This document shows, one piece after another, positions 51,849-60,798 of a stretch of 64,000 nucleotides of DNA. The DNA comes from Roseateles_B sp041905785 (GTDB taxonomy: Bacteria > Pseudomonadota > Gammaproteobacteria > Burkholderiales > Burkholderiaceae_C). Within the stretch, counting starts at the first letter, position 1. Each line of letters begins with the position of its first letter. A program made the translations under genes and the position numbers. A model generated the notes under the pieces. It made no database searches. It was not told the DNA's origin and saw nothing but the letters and a program-made list of their open reading frames with translations. Location: assembly GCA_041905785.1 (NCBI GenBank), contig JAYRKJ010000016.1, positions 95,626 to 159,625 on the forward strand, in the 5' to 3' direction.

Positions 51849-52438
51849 GCGCGTGCAGGGCCCTGGGCTGCAGTGCAGGCCTGGACGGCTTCGTAGTGCA
51901 GCACGGTGGGGAAGGGGTCGTAGAAATGATGCAGCAGGGCGCGCCACTGCTGGTATTCGGTCGACTGCCGGAAGCCCTGCTCATGGTGAGCCACGCTGTC
52001 CCAGCGGACCAGCAGCAGGTAATGGTCGGGTCGCTCCAGGCAGCGTTGCAGCTCATGGCCGCGATAGCCGGGCATGGCGGCGATCAGGGCCTGGGCCTCG
52101 CTGAAGGCGGCTTCGAAGTTGCTCACGCTGCCGGGACGCAAATGAAGCGGCGCCACCTCCAGGATGCCGGGCCCCTGGGGCGCCGGGCTGTGGCGCATGG
52201 CGTGGACGGCCTCCCGAGCCTCGCGCAGGCTGCTGCCGTGCACCTCGCGATGGCAGCGCATGGCCCAGGCCCATCTGCCGGACTGGACCAGCTTGCGGAT
52301 GTCTGCCGGGCCGGCCTGCCCGGCCGCCGGATAGAGACCGTCCCTGCGCAAGCAGTGCAGCTGCCATCGCTGCCACAAGCCATGAAGCAGCAGCAGGACC
52401 AGGGCGCCGAGCCCGATGCGCAACCAAACCATGTCCAT
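51845..52438 (-). CDS. Membrane-anchored ABM-domain protein (antibiotic biosynthesis monooxygenase-like)
   Basis: 197 residues from the ATG at 52438. One N-terminal membrane helix (LRIGLGALVLLLLHGLW), then a basic region with LRREGLYP-like sequence, then a C-terminal ABM domain (about 95-190): FEAAFSEAQALIAAMPGYRGHELQRCLERPDHYLLLVRWDSVAHHEQGFRQS. Single-ABM proteins are cofactorless monooxygenases or relatives such as quinol monooxygenase YgiN. The anchoring helix is an unusual addition. It is the first of a three-gene set overlapping the VOC gene. Confidence 0.78.
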   Translation of the reverse strand: MDMVWLRIGLGALVLLLLHGLWQRWQLHCLRRDGLYPAAGQAGPADIRKLVQSGRWAWAMRCHREVHGSSLREAREAVHAMRHSPAPQGPGILEVAPLHLRPGSVSNFEAAFSEAQALIAAMPGYRGHELQRCLERPDHYLLLVRWDSVAHHEQGFRQSTEYQQWRALLHHFYDPFPTVLHYEAVQACTAAQGPARA

Positions 52439-52563
52439 CACAGACCCCTGAATGAGCGGCCAGTGTGCCACCGCCCGGCCCGCGCGCACCTGCGCACAGG
52501 CGATTAGCACGGCGCCTTGTCCCCCCAGCTGCGGAAAACACCTATCCAACACATGAGTCGACA

Positions 52564-52574
52564 TTAAATATATT
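52564..52574. promoter_or_regulatory. AT-rich box upstream of the second TonB receptor
   Basis: TTAAATATATT, identical to the 11-mer at 14629-14639. It lies 97 bases before the receptor ATG at 52671; in the other receptor the spacing is 94. It may be part of a shared promoter or operator. Confidence 0.45.
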
Positions 52575-52670
52575 CGCAAAGCACAGCGGATATACAAGAT
52601 CGAGCGTGCGCATTCACGCCCTTGGCAAGGTCAGCGGAACCACCGGACACGCAGGGCGCCAGGGCGGGGC

Positions 52671-55565
52671 ATGCCGTTCCGCCGCCGACAAACGCTGCAC
52701 GACAGGTGCAACACAGGTGCAATCTTGAAAAAATCTCTGATCACGAAGGCCGCTCTCGCCGCGCTGGGGCTGGCCGCCCATGGAGGGGCCTGGGCGCAGG
52801 AAACGCTGGATCGCGTGGAGGTGACGGGCTCCTCGATCAAGCGCATCGCCAACGAGGGCGCGCTGCCGGTACAGACGCTCAGCCGCGCCGACATCGAACG
52901 CTCCGGCGCGCGCAATGTGGAGGACCTGATCCAGGCCCTGCCCGCCATGCAGGGCTTCCAGACCTCCTCAGCCTCGGTCAATGGCGACGGGCCAGGCGGT
53001 GTGCAGAACGCCTCGCTGCACAACATCGGCGCGTCCTACACCCTGGTGCTGCTCAACGGGCGCCGCCTGGCCGCCTACAACGCCGGCTCCGCGGTCAACC
53101 TGTCCAGCATCCCGCTGGCCGCCGTCGAGCGCGTGGAGGTGCTGACGGACGGCGCCTCGGCGCTCTATGGCTCCGATGCCGTGGCGGGCGTGGTGAACTT
53201 CATCCTGAAGAAGAACCAGACCGAGCTCGCGCTGGAGGCGGCGGTGTCCGTGCCTCAAAAGCACGGAGGCCGCGCAAGCAGTCTGGCGCTCAGCAAGGGC
53301 TTTGGGGACTATCCGGTCGATGGCTACAACCTGATGCTGGCTTTCGCGCATGAACGCCAGAGCGAGCTCAATGCGGCCGACCGCGACTTCGCCCGCTCGG
53401 GCGTCGTGCCGTTCTCGCATCAGGGCAAGACCTACACGCTGTATGAGTCGGCCCGCAACACGGCACCGTCCTCGGTGACCCTGGGTCTGAAGAATCCGCT
53501 CAAGGGGCCGGGCGGTGACCCCATCAGCGCGCTGACCTTTTCGCCCGATTACCTGAAGAATGGCAAGTGCGGCCCCAATACCGTGCTCTCCACCGTGGGC
53601 CTGGACCAGGCCTGCCAGTTCGACTACGCCGCCACGGTGCAGCTCCTGCCCTCCACCAAGCGTGACAGCCTCTTCGCTTCCGGCACGCTGAAGCTCGGCG
53701 AGAACGCCAGCGCCTTCTTCGAGGCGGTGGCCTCCAGGTTCGAGCTGAAGGAACGGCATGCGCCGGTGGCCCAGGCCATCGCCCTGGACCTGAGCGACCC
53801 GCTCTATGCGGCCAACGTGACGCCTTACCTGGGCAAGCTGGGCGTCGATCCCGCCAACGTCAGCAAGGCGACGACCAACAACCGCTTCGTCGACGCCGGC
53901 GGGCGCTCGGACCTCTTCAGAACCGATGCGCGCCACCTGGCCCTGGGCGTGGAGGGCGTGTTCCGCGAGTTCGACTACAGCGCCAGCTACGTGCACTCCA
54001 CCAGCCGTGCCGACACCCTCTACGACGGCGGCTACCTGCGCCAGAGTTGCTACCAGGACCTGCTGCGCAGCGGCAAGTTCAACCCCTTCGCCCCGGTGGG
54101 CGGCAATGCCAGCGCCTTTGCGCCCTGTGTGCTGCAGGAGCGCAATGACAGCACCCGCACGGCGCTGGACACCGTGGGGGGGCGCATCTCCGGCGAGCTG
54201 CTGCGCCTGCCGGCCGGCCCCGCCATGCTGGGCGCGGGCGCCGACCTGACGCGTCGCAAGTACGACTACGACCCCAGCGCCCTGGCCATGGGTCCGAACC
54301 CCTTGCACAGCGGCACCGATACCGCGTTTGGCCGGGGCACCGGGGCGCTGCCCATCGAGGCCAGCCGGCGCAACTGGGGCGTCTTTGCCGAGCTGGCCGT
54401 GCCACTCAGCAAGACCCTGGAGACCACCGCGGCGCTGCGCTATGACGACTACACCGCCGTCCAGAACCAGGTCGTGCTGGACGATCAGGGCAAGCGGGCT
54501 GCACCGGCCAGGCAGGGCAATCCCAACAGCAAGGCCACGTACAAGCTGGCCTTCAAGTTCCAGCCCATGCCAGAGCTCCTGCTGCGCGGCTCCTACGGAA
54601 CGGGCTTCAAGGTGCCCGAGATGGACCTGATCACCAAGGCCATCTCCGGGGGCAGCAACACCAGCGGCGCCTACCCCTGCCCGGTCAAGGCGCCGGACCC
54701 GCGCGCCGTCAACTGCGAGGGCACGACCCAGTACGACCTGCTCAGCGGCGGCAATCCGCTGTCAGGCCCCAACGGCTTGAAGCCCGAGGAATCCCGCAAC
54801 ATGACCCTGGGCCTCAAATACGAGCCGGTGAAGGGCCTGAGTGCGGGGCTGGACTACTGGTCCGTGCGGATGAAGAACCAGATCGTCTCCCTGCCCGAGA
54901 GTCTGGTCTTTGGCAGCCCCGCGGCCTATGACAGCCTGATCCGCACCGTGTACGACCCTGCGCGTGGCGCCGACAAGCTGGCCGTCCTGCTGCCCAGCTA
55001 CAACCTCGGCCGCTCCAGCTTCCGCGGCGTGGACTGGGAGCTGGCCTACGCGCGCAAGCTCGACGGGCTGGGCCGCCTGAGCTTGAGCTGGTCGGGCACC
55101 TACATGCTCAAGTCGGAAATCGACGATGGCGCAGGCACGGTGGAGAACTCGGTGGGCCGTTTCGACGCCTACAGCACCGTGAGCTTCCGCGTGATCCAGC
55201 GCGCCAGCGCCACCCTCAGCCACGGCATGTTCAGTCACACGGCCACCTGGAACTGGCGAAGCGGCTATCACGACAAGGTGCAGACCGCAGCCGACGGCAA
55301 GGTGCGGGAGGTGAAGGCGGACGGCAGCCTGGGCGCCTATGCGACGGTGGCCCGCGATGTCGACGCCTACGGCACCCTGGACTGGCAGACCCGCATGCAG
55401 CTGCTGAAATCGACGGCGCTGACCCTGGGCATTCGCAATCTGCTGGACAAGGCGCCGCCCTTCTCGCTGCGCACCTCGGGCGGCGGCAACCAGATGGGCT
55501 TTGACGCGCGCTATGCCAACCCGCTGGGCCGCACCTTCTACCTGAACGCCAGCTACAGGTACTGA
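52671..55565 (+). CDS. TonB-dependent outer-membrane receptor (second)
   Basis: 964 residues. A signal peptide (ITKAALAALGLAAHGGAWAQ) is followed by a likely TonB box (VEVTGSSIKRI), a plug domain with VLLNGRRLAAYN and VERVEVLTDGASALYGSDAVAGVVNFILKK, and a large beta barrel ending in the typical YLNASYRY. It is clearly a paralogue of the receptor at 14733, sharing plug motifs nearly word for word. The start is uncertain: the ATG at 52671 or a TTG at 52725 that gives a shorter signal peptide. No secreted enzyme is adjacent, so the substrate is unknown. Confidence 0.9.
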   Translation: MPFRRRQTLHDRCNTGAILKKSLITKAALAALGLAAHGGAWAQETLDRVEVTGSSIKRIANEGALPVQTLSRADIERSGARNVEDLIQALPAMQGFQTSSASVNGDGPGGVQNASLHNIGASYTLVLLNGRRLAAYNAGSAVNLSSIPLAAVERVEVLTDGASALYGSDAVAGVVNFILKKNQTELALEAAVSVPQKHGGRASSLALSKGFGDYPVDGYNLMLAFAHERQSELNAADRDFARSGVVPFSHQGKTYTLYESARNTAPSSVTLGLKNPLKGPGGDPISALTFSPDYLKNGKCGPNTVLSTVGLDQACQFDYAATVQLLPSTKRDSLFASGTLKLGENASAFFEAVASRFELKERHAPVAQAIALDLSDPLYAANVTPYLGKLGVDPANVSKATTNNRFVDAGGRSDLFRTDARHLALGVEGVFREFDYSASYVHSTSRADTLYDGGYLRQSCYQDLLRSGKFNPFAPVGGNASAFAPCVLQERNDSTRTALDTVGGRISGELLRLPAGPAMLGAGADLTRRKYDYDPSALAMGPNPLHSGTDTAFGRGTGALPIEASRRNWGVFAELAVPLSKTLETTAALRYDDYTAVQNQVVLDDQGKRAAPARQGNPNSKATYKLAFKFQPMPELLLRGSYGTGFKVPEMDLITKAISGGSNTSGAYPCPVKAPDPRAVNCEGTTQYDLLSGGNPLSGPNGLKPEESRNMTLGLKYEPVKGLSAGLDYWSVRMKNQIVSLPESLVFGSPAAYDSLIRTVYDPARGADKLAVLLPSYNLGRSSFRGVDWELAYARKLDGLGRLSLSWSGTYMLKSEIDDGAGTVENSVGRFDAYSTVSFRVIQRASATLSHGMFSHTATWNWRSGYHDKVQTAADGKVREVKADGSLGAYATVARDVDAYGTLDWQTRMQLLKSTALTLGIRNLLDKAPPFSLRTSGGGNQMGFDARYANPLGRTFYLNASYRY

Positions 55566-55660
55566 GCCTGCGGCCAGCCGTCCCAGCCTTTGGCCAGCCG
55601 CGTGCGCGCTGGCGATGAGGCGGCGGCAGCCGGGCGGTCGGGACGGCGCGGAGGCCGAGT

Positions 55661-55735
55661 CATGCGCAGGCGGGTCATGCGCAGGCGGGTCGTGCGCAGG
55701 CGGGTCGTGCGAGCTCCGGTCATGCGGGCCCGTCG
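55661..55735. repeat. 15-bp tandem repeat
   Basis: CATGCGCAGGCGGGT twice (55661-55690), CGTGCGCAGGCGGGT (55691-55705), then two diverged units to 55735. It lies between the TonB receptor and the DUF1801 gene, and its last unit overlaps the end of the latter. Confidence 0.75.
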
Positions 55736-56157
55736 GGCCCCGCCTGCCGCGACGGGTTCGGCCCGGCCTCGTTCGCGGGGCCCTGTCTGTGCTGGCCGCC
55801 CTGGATGCGCACGGCCGCCGCGACCAGGGTCAGCACCGTGGCGCGCTGCAGGGGGGTGTCCTGCTGCAGGACCAGTGTGGCCATCTGGTACTTGCCGCCA
55901 GGCTTGAGCCGGGGCTCGATGCTGCGCAGACGCTGACCCTGCCAGAAGGTGAAGAGCAGCCGCGTGGGCTCGGCGCGGATCAGCAGCACAGGGCCGTCCA
56001 GGAAGTACACGGCATGGCCCCATTTGAGCCCCTCGGCCAGCTGCGGGCCGGCTTCTTTGACCGCCTGGCGCAGCGCCCGGGCCTGCGCGCCTTGCCAGCC
56101 CTGCAGGCAGTCGAAGTACTCGTCGGCATTGCGGGCCGGGGTGAGGATCATTTTCAT
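55720..56157 (-). CDS. DUF1801 family protein
   Basis: 145 residues. The sequence ADEYFDCLQGWQGAQARALRQAVKEAGPQLAEGLKWGHAVYFLDGPVLLIRAE is the YdhG/DUF1801 pattern (a small alpha/beta fold of unknown biochemical role). The C-terminal 25 residues are a polar tail that runs into a 15-bp tandem DNA repeat, so the end of the protein may be variable. The ATG overlaps the stop of the upstream membrane protein gene (ATGA). Confidence 0.82.
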   Translation of the reverse strand: MKMILTPARNADEYFDCLQGWQGAQARALRQAVKEAGPQLAEGLKWGHAVYFLDGPVLLIRAEPTRLLFTFWQGQRLRSIEPRLKPGGKYQMATLVLQQDTPLQRATVLTLVAAAVRIQGGQHRQGPANEAGPNPSRQAGPDGPA

Positions 56158-56615
56158 GAGGCGGCCCCACCGTCTTTGCGCACTCCGACCGTGCTGCGCC
56201 CGCGCCTGACTCCCGCGCAGCCCAGCAGACCGACGGGGATCAGCAGCACCCACTGAGGCAGCACGACCAGGCCGGCCGGCCCCAGGTACAGCCCCGCGAT
56301 GGCCAGGAACACCAGACCGAACAGCAGCCACATGAGGGAGACGAAGCCGGCCAGGGCCCCGGCCTGGGCCGCATGCCGCGGCTGGGCGCACCACAGCAGC
56401 GCCGCGGCGGAGCCCGCCAGCGCAACGCTCACCAGGTGCCAGCAGGCCAGCAGCAGCGCGACGGGGCGCTCCAGCGGCGATGACATCAGCGGAGCCTGCA
56501 CCTCCGGCGTGCCGGCCAGCAGGTGCGGCAGCGCTGTGAACAGGGCGAGCAGCCCGGCGGCGAGGAGCAGGCGGTCGGATCTCGGAGATCTTCTACTCAT
56601 GCGGATTAAGTCCAT
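56154..56615 (-). CDS. Small integral membrane protein, unknown function
   Basis: About 153 residues with four hydrophobic helices (LLLAAGLLALFTALPHLLAG, VALLLACWHLVSVALAGSAAALL, LAGFVSLMWLLFGLVFLAIAGLY, VLPQWVLLIPVGLLGCAGV). No catalytic motif is visible. It overlaps the DUF1801 gene by four bases and is probably its operon partner. The start may be the ATG at 56615 or at 56600; no good ribosome site favours either. Confidence 0.6.
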   Translation of the reverse strand: MDLIRMSRRSPRSDRLLLAAGLLALFTALPHLLAGTPEVQAPLMSSPLERPVALLLACWHLVSVALAGSAAALLWCAQPRHAAQAGALAGFVSLMWLLFGLVFLAIAGLYLGPAGLVVLPQWVLLIPVGLLGCAGVRRGRSTVGVRKDGGAAS

Positions 56616-56696
56616 GGCTGAAGGAGCGGTGTCTGGTGCGTACCCCTCGGGGGTGATGAGGCCTGCTGCGGCCACCGGCGCCGGCAAGTCGGCGGG

Positions 56697-57056
56697 CTAC
56701 AGCAGGCCGTAGCCCGCCGCGATGAACAAGGGGGCCAGCAGTAGAGGTGCCCACAGCGGGGACGTGGGGAAGGCCAGGACCCCGATCACCGCGGTCGGCA
56801 GCAGGTAATAGCCGATCAGCCTCAGGGCCCCGAGGTCGGCGGCGGCCACCGCACGGACGGCCAGGTGGCCCGCCAGCATCAGCGGGATCGCGAAGATGAG
56901 GAACCAGAACGCGGTGCGCCGGTCCTCTGCAGCCGAGAACTGGTCGACGAAGCCCGCAGCGATGGCGGCCGAGAGCGGCTCCCTGAAGCGGACGACACCG
57001 AACACGATGTGGGCGAGACCCAGGCCGAACAGCGACCAGGCGAGGAGGAGTGGCAT
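56697..57056 (-). CDS. DUF6463-like membrane protein
   Basis: 119 residues with four predicted helices. The sequence AWSLFGLGLAHIVFGVVRF, FWFLIFAIPLMLAGHLAVRAV and IGYYLLPTAVIGVLAFPTSPLWAPLLLAPLFIAAGYGLL resembles the DUF6463 family of small membrane proteins, of unknown role. It belongs to a minus-strand run of small genes. The family name is from memory and less certain than the membrane topology. Confidence 0.6.
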   Translation of the reverse strand: MPLLLAWSLFGLGLAHIVFGVVRFREPLSAAIAAGFVDQFSAAEDRRTAFWFLIFAIPLMLAGHLAVRAVAAADLGALRLIGYYLLPTAVIGVLAFPTSPLWAPLLLAPLFIAAGYGLL

Positions 57057-57205
57057 ATCACGGTCCTTGCATTGCAGCGGGCATGCGCGCTGCCCGCGAG
57101 TCTGGCATGGCGACGATCTGCTTGCCGGTGCGCCAGGGGATCTTGAGGCTGTCCGCCTGGCCGGAGGCGCGCTCCCCGGCCATGGAGGCAAGCGGGGGCG
57201 GGCGT

Positions 57206-57655
57206 TCAGGCAGGGCCGGACAGGGCCTGCCAGCGCTGGCGGACGCCGAGCAGGTGCACCAGGCCGAAGCCCAGACAGATCGCGGAACTCCACCAGAGAA
57301 ACGCGTTGGCCGCCTCCGGCTGCAGGAGCGCCACCGGCAGTGGCGCCAGCCCGCGCAGCAGATAGACGGCGGTGATCAGGCACAAGGCGGTGCGAAGCAG
57401 CGGCAGGCGGCGGACGATGCCGGCGCCCGACAGCGCATACAGCGACCAGAGGCCCAGCATCAGCGCAATGCCGGCGGTGATCAGCCCCGGCACCCAGCTC
57501 CCGGCCTCGGCCATGCGGGCCATGTCCTCGCCCGCGCCGAAGAAGCGGTACCAGGGGGCGCCGAAGTAGATGCAGCCCAGGTGTCGCAGAGCGGCGATGC
57601 CGCTGAGCAGGGCGGCGGCGAGGAGGGGTTGGTTGGGCATGGCTGTGGTGTTCAT
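57206..57655 (-). CDS. Small integral membrane protein, unknown function
   Basis: 149 residues, four hydrophobic helices, starting MNTTAMPNQPLLAAALLSGIAALRHLGCIYFGAPWYRFFGAG. The motif AALRHLGCIYFGAPWYRFFGAGE is distinctive and resembles conserved hypothetical membrane proteins of proteobacteria, but I cannot name the family. It is separated from the DUF6463-like gene by 149 bases that show no gene. Confidence 0.65.
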   Translation of the reverse strand: MNTTAMPNQPLLAAALLSGIAALRHLGCIYFGAPWYRFFGAGEDMARMAEAGSWVPGLITAGIALMLGLWSLYALSGAGIVRRLPLLRTALCLITAVYLLRGLAPLPVALLQPEAANAFLWWSSAICLGFGLVHLLGVRQRWQALSGPA

Positions 57656-57742
57656 GGGTTCATGGCGTGGCGGCCGGGGTCGCCTTGCCTGGGCGCGACG
57701 GGGGGCGGGCGTTCGGCTGAAGCAGACGAGCCGCAGGCCTGC

Positions 57743-58192
57743 TCATGCCTCGTCCTTTCGCCACTTCCAGACGCTGCCGTCCTCCGGGTGTTCGACGATC
57801 CCGAGCAGGCGAAATCCCAGCCGGCGCAAGATGCGGGTCGAGGCACCTTCCTGCGGCAAGGTGTGGGCGATGAAGGCCAACTGCTGGTCATGGGCTGCCG
57901 CAGTCGTCGCTTCGATCAGCGCGCTGGCCATGCGCGTGGCGACGCCGCGGCCTTCCTGGCCGGGAAAGGTGAAGTAGGCGATCTCCACCTCGGCGTTCAT
58001 GGGCGGGCCGGTGAAGGCGCAGGTTCCGACCCAGGTCGCCCCCTCCATTGCCAGATAGCCCACCCAGGGGGGCTGGAAGCCGCAGCGCCGGTACAGGGCC
58101 GCCGTCTGCTCAAGCACCATGGGCACCGCAGCAGACGGATCCTCTGCCGCCAGCGGGACCTGGCCGTTCTCTTCAATGGGGACGAGCTTCAT
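57743..58192 (-). CDS. GNAT family N-acetyltransferase
   Basis: 149 residues of the RimJ/Acetyltransf_3 kind. The acetyl-CoA loop is FTFPGQEGRGVATRMASALIEA and the later LPQEGASTRILRRLGFRLLG is the usual C-terminal helix (N-x-S-x-R-x-L-x-x-x-G-F) with Glu-Gly in place of Asn-x. The substrate is unknown. Three bases separate it from the VOC gene upstream, so the two are probably one transcript. Confidence 0.85.
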   Translation of the reverse strand: MKLVPIEENGQVPLAAEDPSAAVPMVLEQTAALYRRCGFQPPWVGYLAMEGATWVGTCAFTGPPMNAEVEIAYFTFPGQEGRGVATRMASALIEATTAAAHDQQLAFIAHTLPQEGASTRILRRLGFRLLGIVEHPEDGSVWKWRKDEA

Positions 58193-58195
58193 ACG

Positions 58196-58588
58196 CTAGC
58201 GCCGAAGGTCGTCGTCTTCGGGTTCATGGCAGACCACCTCGATGTTATGGCCGTCCGGGCCGATGACGAAGGCTGCATAGTAGCTGCCATGGTCGTGCGG
58301 CCGCAGGCCCGGCGCGCCATTGTCCTTGCCGCCGGCTGCCAGCGCCGCTCGATAGAAGGCATCGACCTGCTGGCGATGGCTGGCCACGAAGGCCAGGTGC
58401 AGGTGCGCGGGAACTTCCTCGGTCTGGTGCAGGCACAGCGAGACCTTGCCTTCCGGCTGACAGAGCTCGACGCCGTAGCCGGGGCTGCCCTCCGCGACCG
58501 CGATGACGCCCAGCGGCGCCAGCGCCTGGAGGAAGAAGGCCTTGCTGGCCGCGTAGTCGCTGACGCCGAACTTGACATGATCAAACAT
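58196..58588 (-). CDS. VOC family protein (glyoxalase-like)
   Basis: 130 residues beginning MFDHVKFGVSDYAASKAFFLQALAPLG and ending AAFVIGPDGHNIEVVCHEPE, which is the frequent single-domain VOC type. The metal-binding residues His4, His in HLHLAF and Glu in IEVVCH are in the expected places. Function is unassigned; related proteins detoxify or isomerise small molecules. It is directly followed by the acetyltransferase gene. Confidence 0.9.
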   Translation of the reverse strand: MFDHVKFGVSDYAASKAFFLQALAPLGVIAVAEGSPGYGVELCQPEGKVSLCLHQTEEVPAHLHLAFVASHRQQVDAFYRAALAAGGKDNGAPGLRPHDHGSYYAAFVIGPDGHNIEVVCHEPEDDDLRR

Positions 58589-58679
58589 GGGCGCTCCTGC
58601 TCTGGGATTCTTGAACGACAGCCGGGATCTGCATGGTGGACATGGGCGGCGGTTCGCAACAGCCCGGCCGGGTGAAACA

Positions 58680-59231
58680 TCAGGCGCTGCCGCCTCGGCC
58701 CGCTGCGCCAGGGGAGGGGGGGCGCAGCAGGGCCAAGCCGGTCAGCGCCCGCTCGGAGGACGCCTGCAGCGGGTCGCCCAGCTGCCTGCGTATGCGCAGG
58801 GCCTCGGTGAAGGCGGCCTCGGCCTCCGCCCAGCGGCCCTGCTCGACCAGGTTGCGGCCCCAGTGCTGTTGGACGAAGGACTGCAGCCGCAGCCAGCCGC
58901 CCTGGCGGCACAGCGCCGAGGCCTTGGCGAAGACGGCATGCGCCTCCTCTCGGCGATCCAGGTACTGGAGCGCGGTGGCGTAGGCGTTCCAGAACCAGCC
59001 GCTGGCCTCCTCGCCCGGCCGCGACTCGGCCAGGCCCTGGCGCTCGGTCATGATGTCGAGCGCCTCGGCTTCGCGGCGCGCCGTGGTCAGCAGGCTGCCC
59101 AGGTCGGCGGTGTGCTCTACGAGTGCCGTGGCCTTGCCGGCCAGCAGGGCGGCCTCGAGGCGGGCACGCGTCTGCGTGATGCGAGCATCAAGCGCTGCGG
59201 GATCCGGGGCGCTGTAGCGTTGGAACTCCAT
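58680..59231 (-). CDS. TPR-containing protein
   Basis: 183 residues, all helical. The pattern WFWNAYATALQYLDRREEAHAVFAKASALC, LRLQSFVQQHWGRNLVEQGRWAEAEAAFTEALRIRR shows two clear tetratricopeptide repeats with the typical W-A/G-Y-A positions, plus weaker repeats earlier. TPR proteins bind partner proteins; the partner is not evident. The start ATG gives MEFQRYSAPD; the open frame upstream is without family features. Confidence 0.7.
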   Translation of the reverse strand: MEFQRYSAPDPAALDARITQTRARLEAALLAGKATALVEHTADLGSLLTTARREAEALDIMTERQGLAESRPGEEASGWFWNAYATALQYLDRREEAHAVFAKASALCRQGGWLRLQSFVQQHWGRNLVEQGRWAEAEAAFTEALRIRRQLGDPLQASSERALTGLALLRPPSPGAAGRGGSA

Positions 59232-59290
59232 GAGGCTGTGCTCCTTGGCTGGAAGGGATGGGCCATGCCACGCCAATGTCAGCGAGGACT

Positions 59291-59680
59291 TCAGTCCCCC
59301 TGCCGTGCATAGCTGACCGTGAGCATCTCCCACTGATGACCGTCCGGCACGTTCCAGTAGACGATGCTGCCGCCGTGCTGGGTGTCGACGCGGTGGTCGA
59401 CCGGGCCATGCACAGCGCTGCGATAGGGGATGCCGGCCGCCCGGATGCGGTCCAGGATGGCATCGAAGTCCGTCTGGCTGACGCGGAAGCAGTAGTGGAT
59501 TCGGGGGAGGGGCGCCGGCCATTCGTCGAAGTCCAGCGTCAGCCCCTCGTTCAGGAACACGGGGACGAAGGCCCCCACGCCGGACTCGGCCCAGGGCACG
59601 CCCAGCAGTTCGGCCAGCAGCCTGGCCGACGCCACTTTGCTGAGGCTCGGCACCATCAGATGGTCAAGTTGGACGCTCAT
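59291..59680 (-). CDS. VOC family protein
   Basis: 129 residues from the ATG giving MSVQLDHLMVPS. Vicinal oxygen chelate fold: QLDHLMVPSLSKVASARLLAELLGV at the start, then IHYCFRVSQTDFDAILDRIRAAGI and the end GSIVYWNVPDGHQWEMLTVSYAR. The usual metal ligands are His6, His in IHYCF and Glu in WEML. Third VOC protein in the window; the three are not close copies. Substrate unknown. Confidence 0.87.
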   Translation of the reverse strand: MSVQLDHLMVPSLSKVASARLLAELLGVPWAESGVGAFVPVFLNEGLTLDFDEWPAPLPRIHYCFRVSQTDFDAILDRIRAAGIPYRSAVHGPVDHRVDTQHGGSIVYWNVPDGHQWEMLTVSYARQGD

Positions 59681-59742
59681 GGGAGACCCCGCTGAGGTGG
59701 GCGCCCAGCGCGGCAGCAAGCGCCGTGCCTGCTGTCACGCGC

Positions 59743-60153
59743 TCAGGGCTGGATGCCGAACACTTTGCCAAAGGTGCCGCCCGCCCACATGAAGCCCATG
59801 AAGGCGACCAGCTCGACCAGCTCCTCGTCGCTGAAATGCTCCCTGAGTGTCGCCAGCATGCGGGCGTCGATGCCGGCGTGGTCCGCGGCATACACCTGGG
59901 CCAGGCCCACGGCCAGCGAGGTCCGGAACTCGGTCTGCGTGAGCATGGGCGGGCCACCTTTGGCCTGGCAGTACTCGCAGCCATGCGCGCCGGCCAGCGT
60001 GCGGCGCACCTGCTCCAGCAGGGGCTGGGGAAGCACCGAACGCTTGAAGAAGGTCTCCTCAAGCGCGCTCCAGGGCGCCAGGATGTGCGGGGCATGGCCC
60101 ATGACGCGTTCATAGTTGGTCGTGCCTGTTTCGGAGGGAGGGATGTGTGCCAT
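59743..60153 (-). CDS. Carboxymuconolactone decarboxylase-family protein
   Basis: 136 residues. The CMD/AhpD fold is shown by SALEETFFKRSVLPQPLLEQVRRTLAGAHGCEYCQAKG with the CxxC motif Cys59/Cys62, which in AhpD-like members acts as a thiol peroxidase site. The following helices (LAVGLAQVYAADHAGIDARMLATLREHFSDEELVELVAFMGF) complete the fold. It may protect from peroxides or act on a lactone; the CxxC favours the redox role. Confidence 0.87.
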   Translation of the reverse strand: MAHIPPSETGTTNYERVMGHAPHILAPWSALEETFFKRSVLPQPLLEQVRRTLAGAHGCEYCQAKGGPPMLTQTEFRTSLAVGLAQVYAADHAGIDARMLATLREHFSDEELVELVAFMGFMWAGGTFGKVFGIQP

Positions 60154-60219
60154 GGTGTGTTCGGGTTTGATGGCTGTGGAAAAAGGACGGCTCGGACTCT
60201 GGCGTGGCTTGGCGCCCGC

Positions 60220-60741
60220 TCACTCTGGCACGCAACGCACCCAGGCCGGTGCCCGCTTGCGTGCCAGCGCGTGCGCCGCCTCGTCGTGCGGATACTCATA
60301 CTCGCCCAGCAGCCGGCCATCGGCGATGCTGCGCCGCTCGAAGTGCCGGAAATCGCTGCCGTGCAGCGGGCCTTGCCAGTAGGCGACCGAGGACGACCTC
60401 GGCACGAAGCACCAAGAGAAGATGGAAATCTCCATGCCGACAAAGGAATGCAGCTGCCGTTGCTGATCAAGCACGACGAGCTTCAGCGGTATGGGGTACG
60501 ACGTGCAGCAATTGGGAAAGAGGGCGAGCCAGCCCACATGGCGTCCGTCCGCTGAGATCCGGGGCTGAGCAAACTCGACCTGCTCGGCGAGCCCCGGCGC
60601 CTCGAACCGCTGGCCATCGGCGCTGGTGATGGTCAGGCGTGTCCGGTCTTGCGAGAGCTGTACAGCCTTGAAGGTGCTGCCCGCGGCGGCCAAGGGAAGG
60701 GCCATGACCGCGACTGCCGGGATGCGGCTCAAGCGGCGCAT
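60220..60741 (-). CDS. Secreted protein of unknown function
   Basis: 173 residues starting MRRLSRIPAVAVMALPLAAAG, a signal peptide with cleavage around residue 21. The mature protein is mostly beta-rich (FKAVQLSQDRTRLTITSADG, ISADGRHVGWLALFPNCC, LKLVVLDQQRQLHSF), a layout like single propeller blades or periplasmic beta sandwiches. Two adjacent Cys (NCC) and a later Cys occur. No family recognised. A start at 60798 is open but leaves the signal peptide internal. Confidence 0.6.
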   Translation of the reverse strand: MRRLSRIPAVAVMALPLAAAGSTFKAVQLSQDRTRLTITSADGQRFEAPGLAEQVEFAQPRISADGRHVGWLALFPNCCTSYPIPLKLVVLDQQRQLHSFVGMEISIFSWCFVPRSSSVAYWQGPLHGSDFRHFERRSIADGRLLGEYEYPHDEAAHALARKRAPAWVRCVPE

Positions 60742-60798
60742 GGACCGCCTTGCTGATGCTAGCCAGTTGAGCCAGTTGATACAGGGCTGAAGCGGCAT

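Noticed and set aside
57195..57715. The shared string GGGGGCGGGCGTTC at about 57195, 57702 and 37547.
   Set aside because: It is a low-complexity G-rich string; three matches in GC-rich DNA are not convincing as a repeat family.
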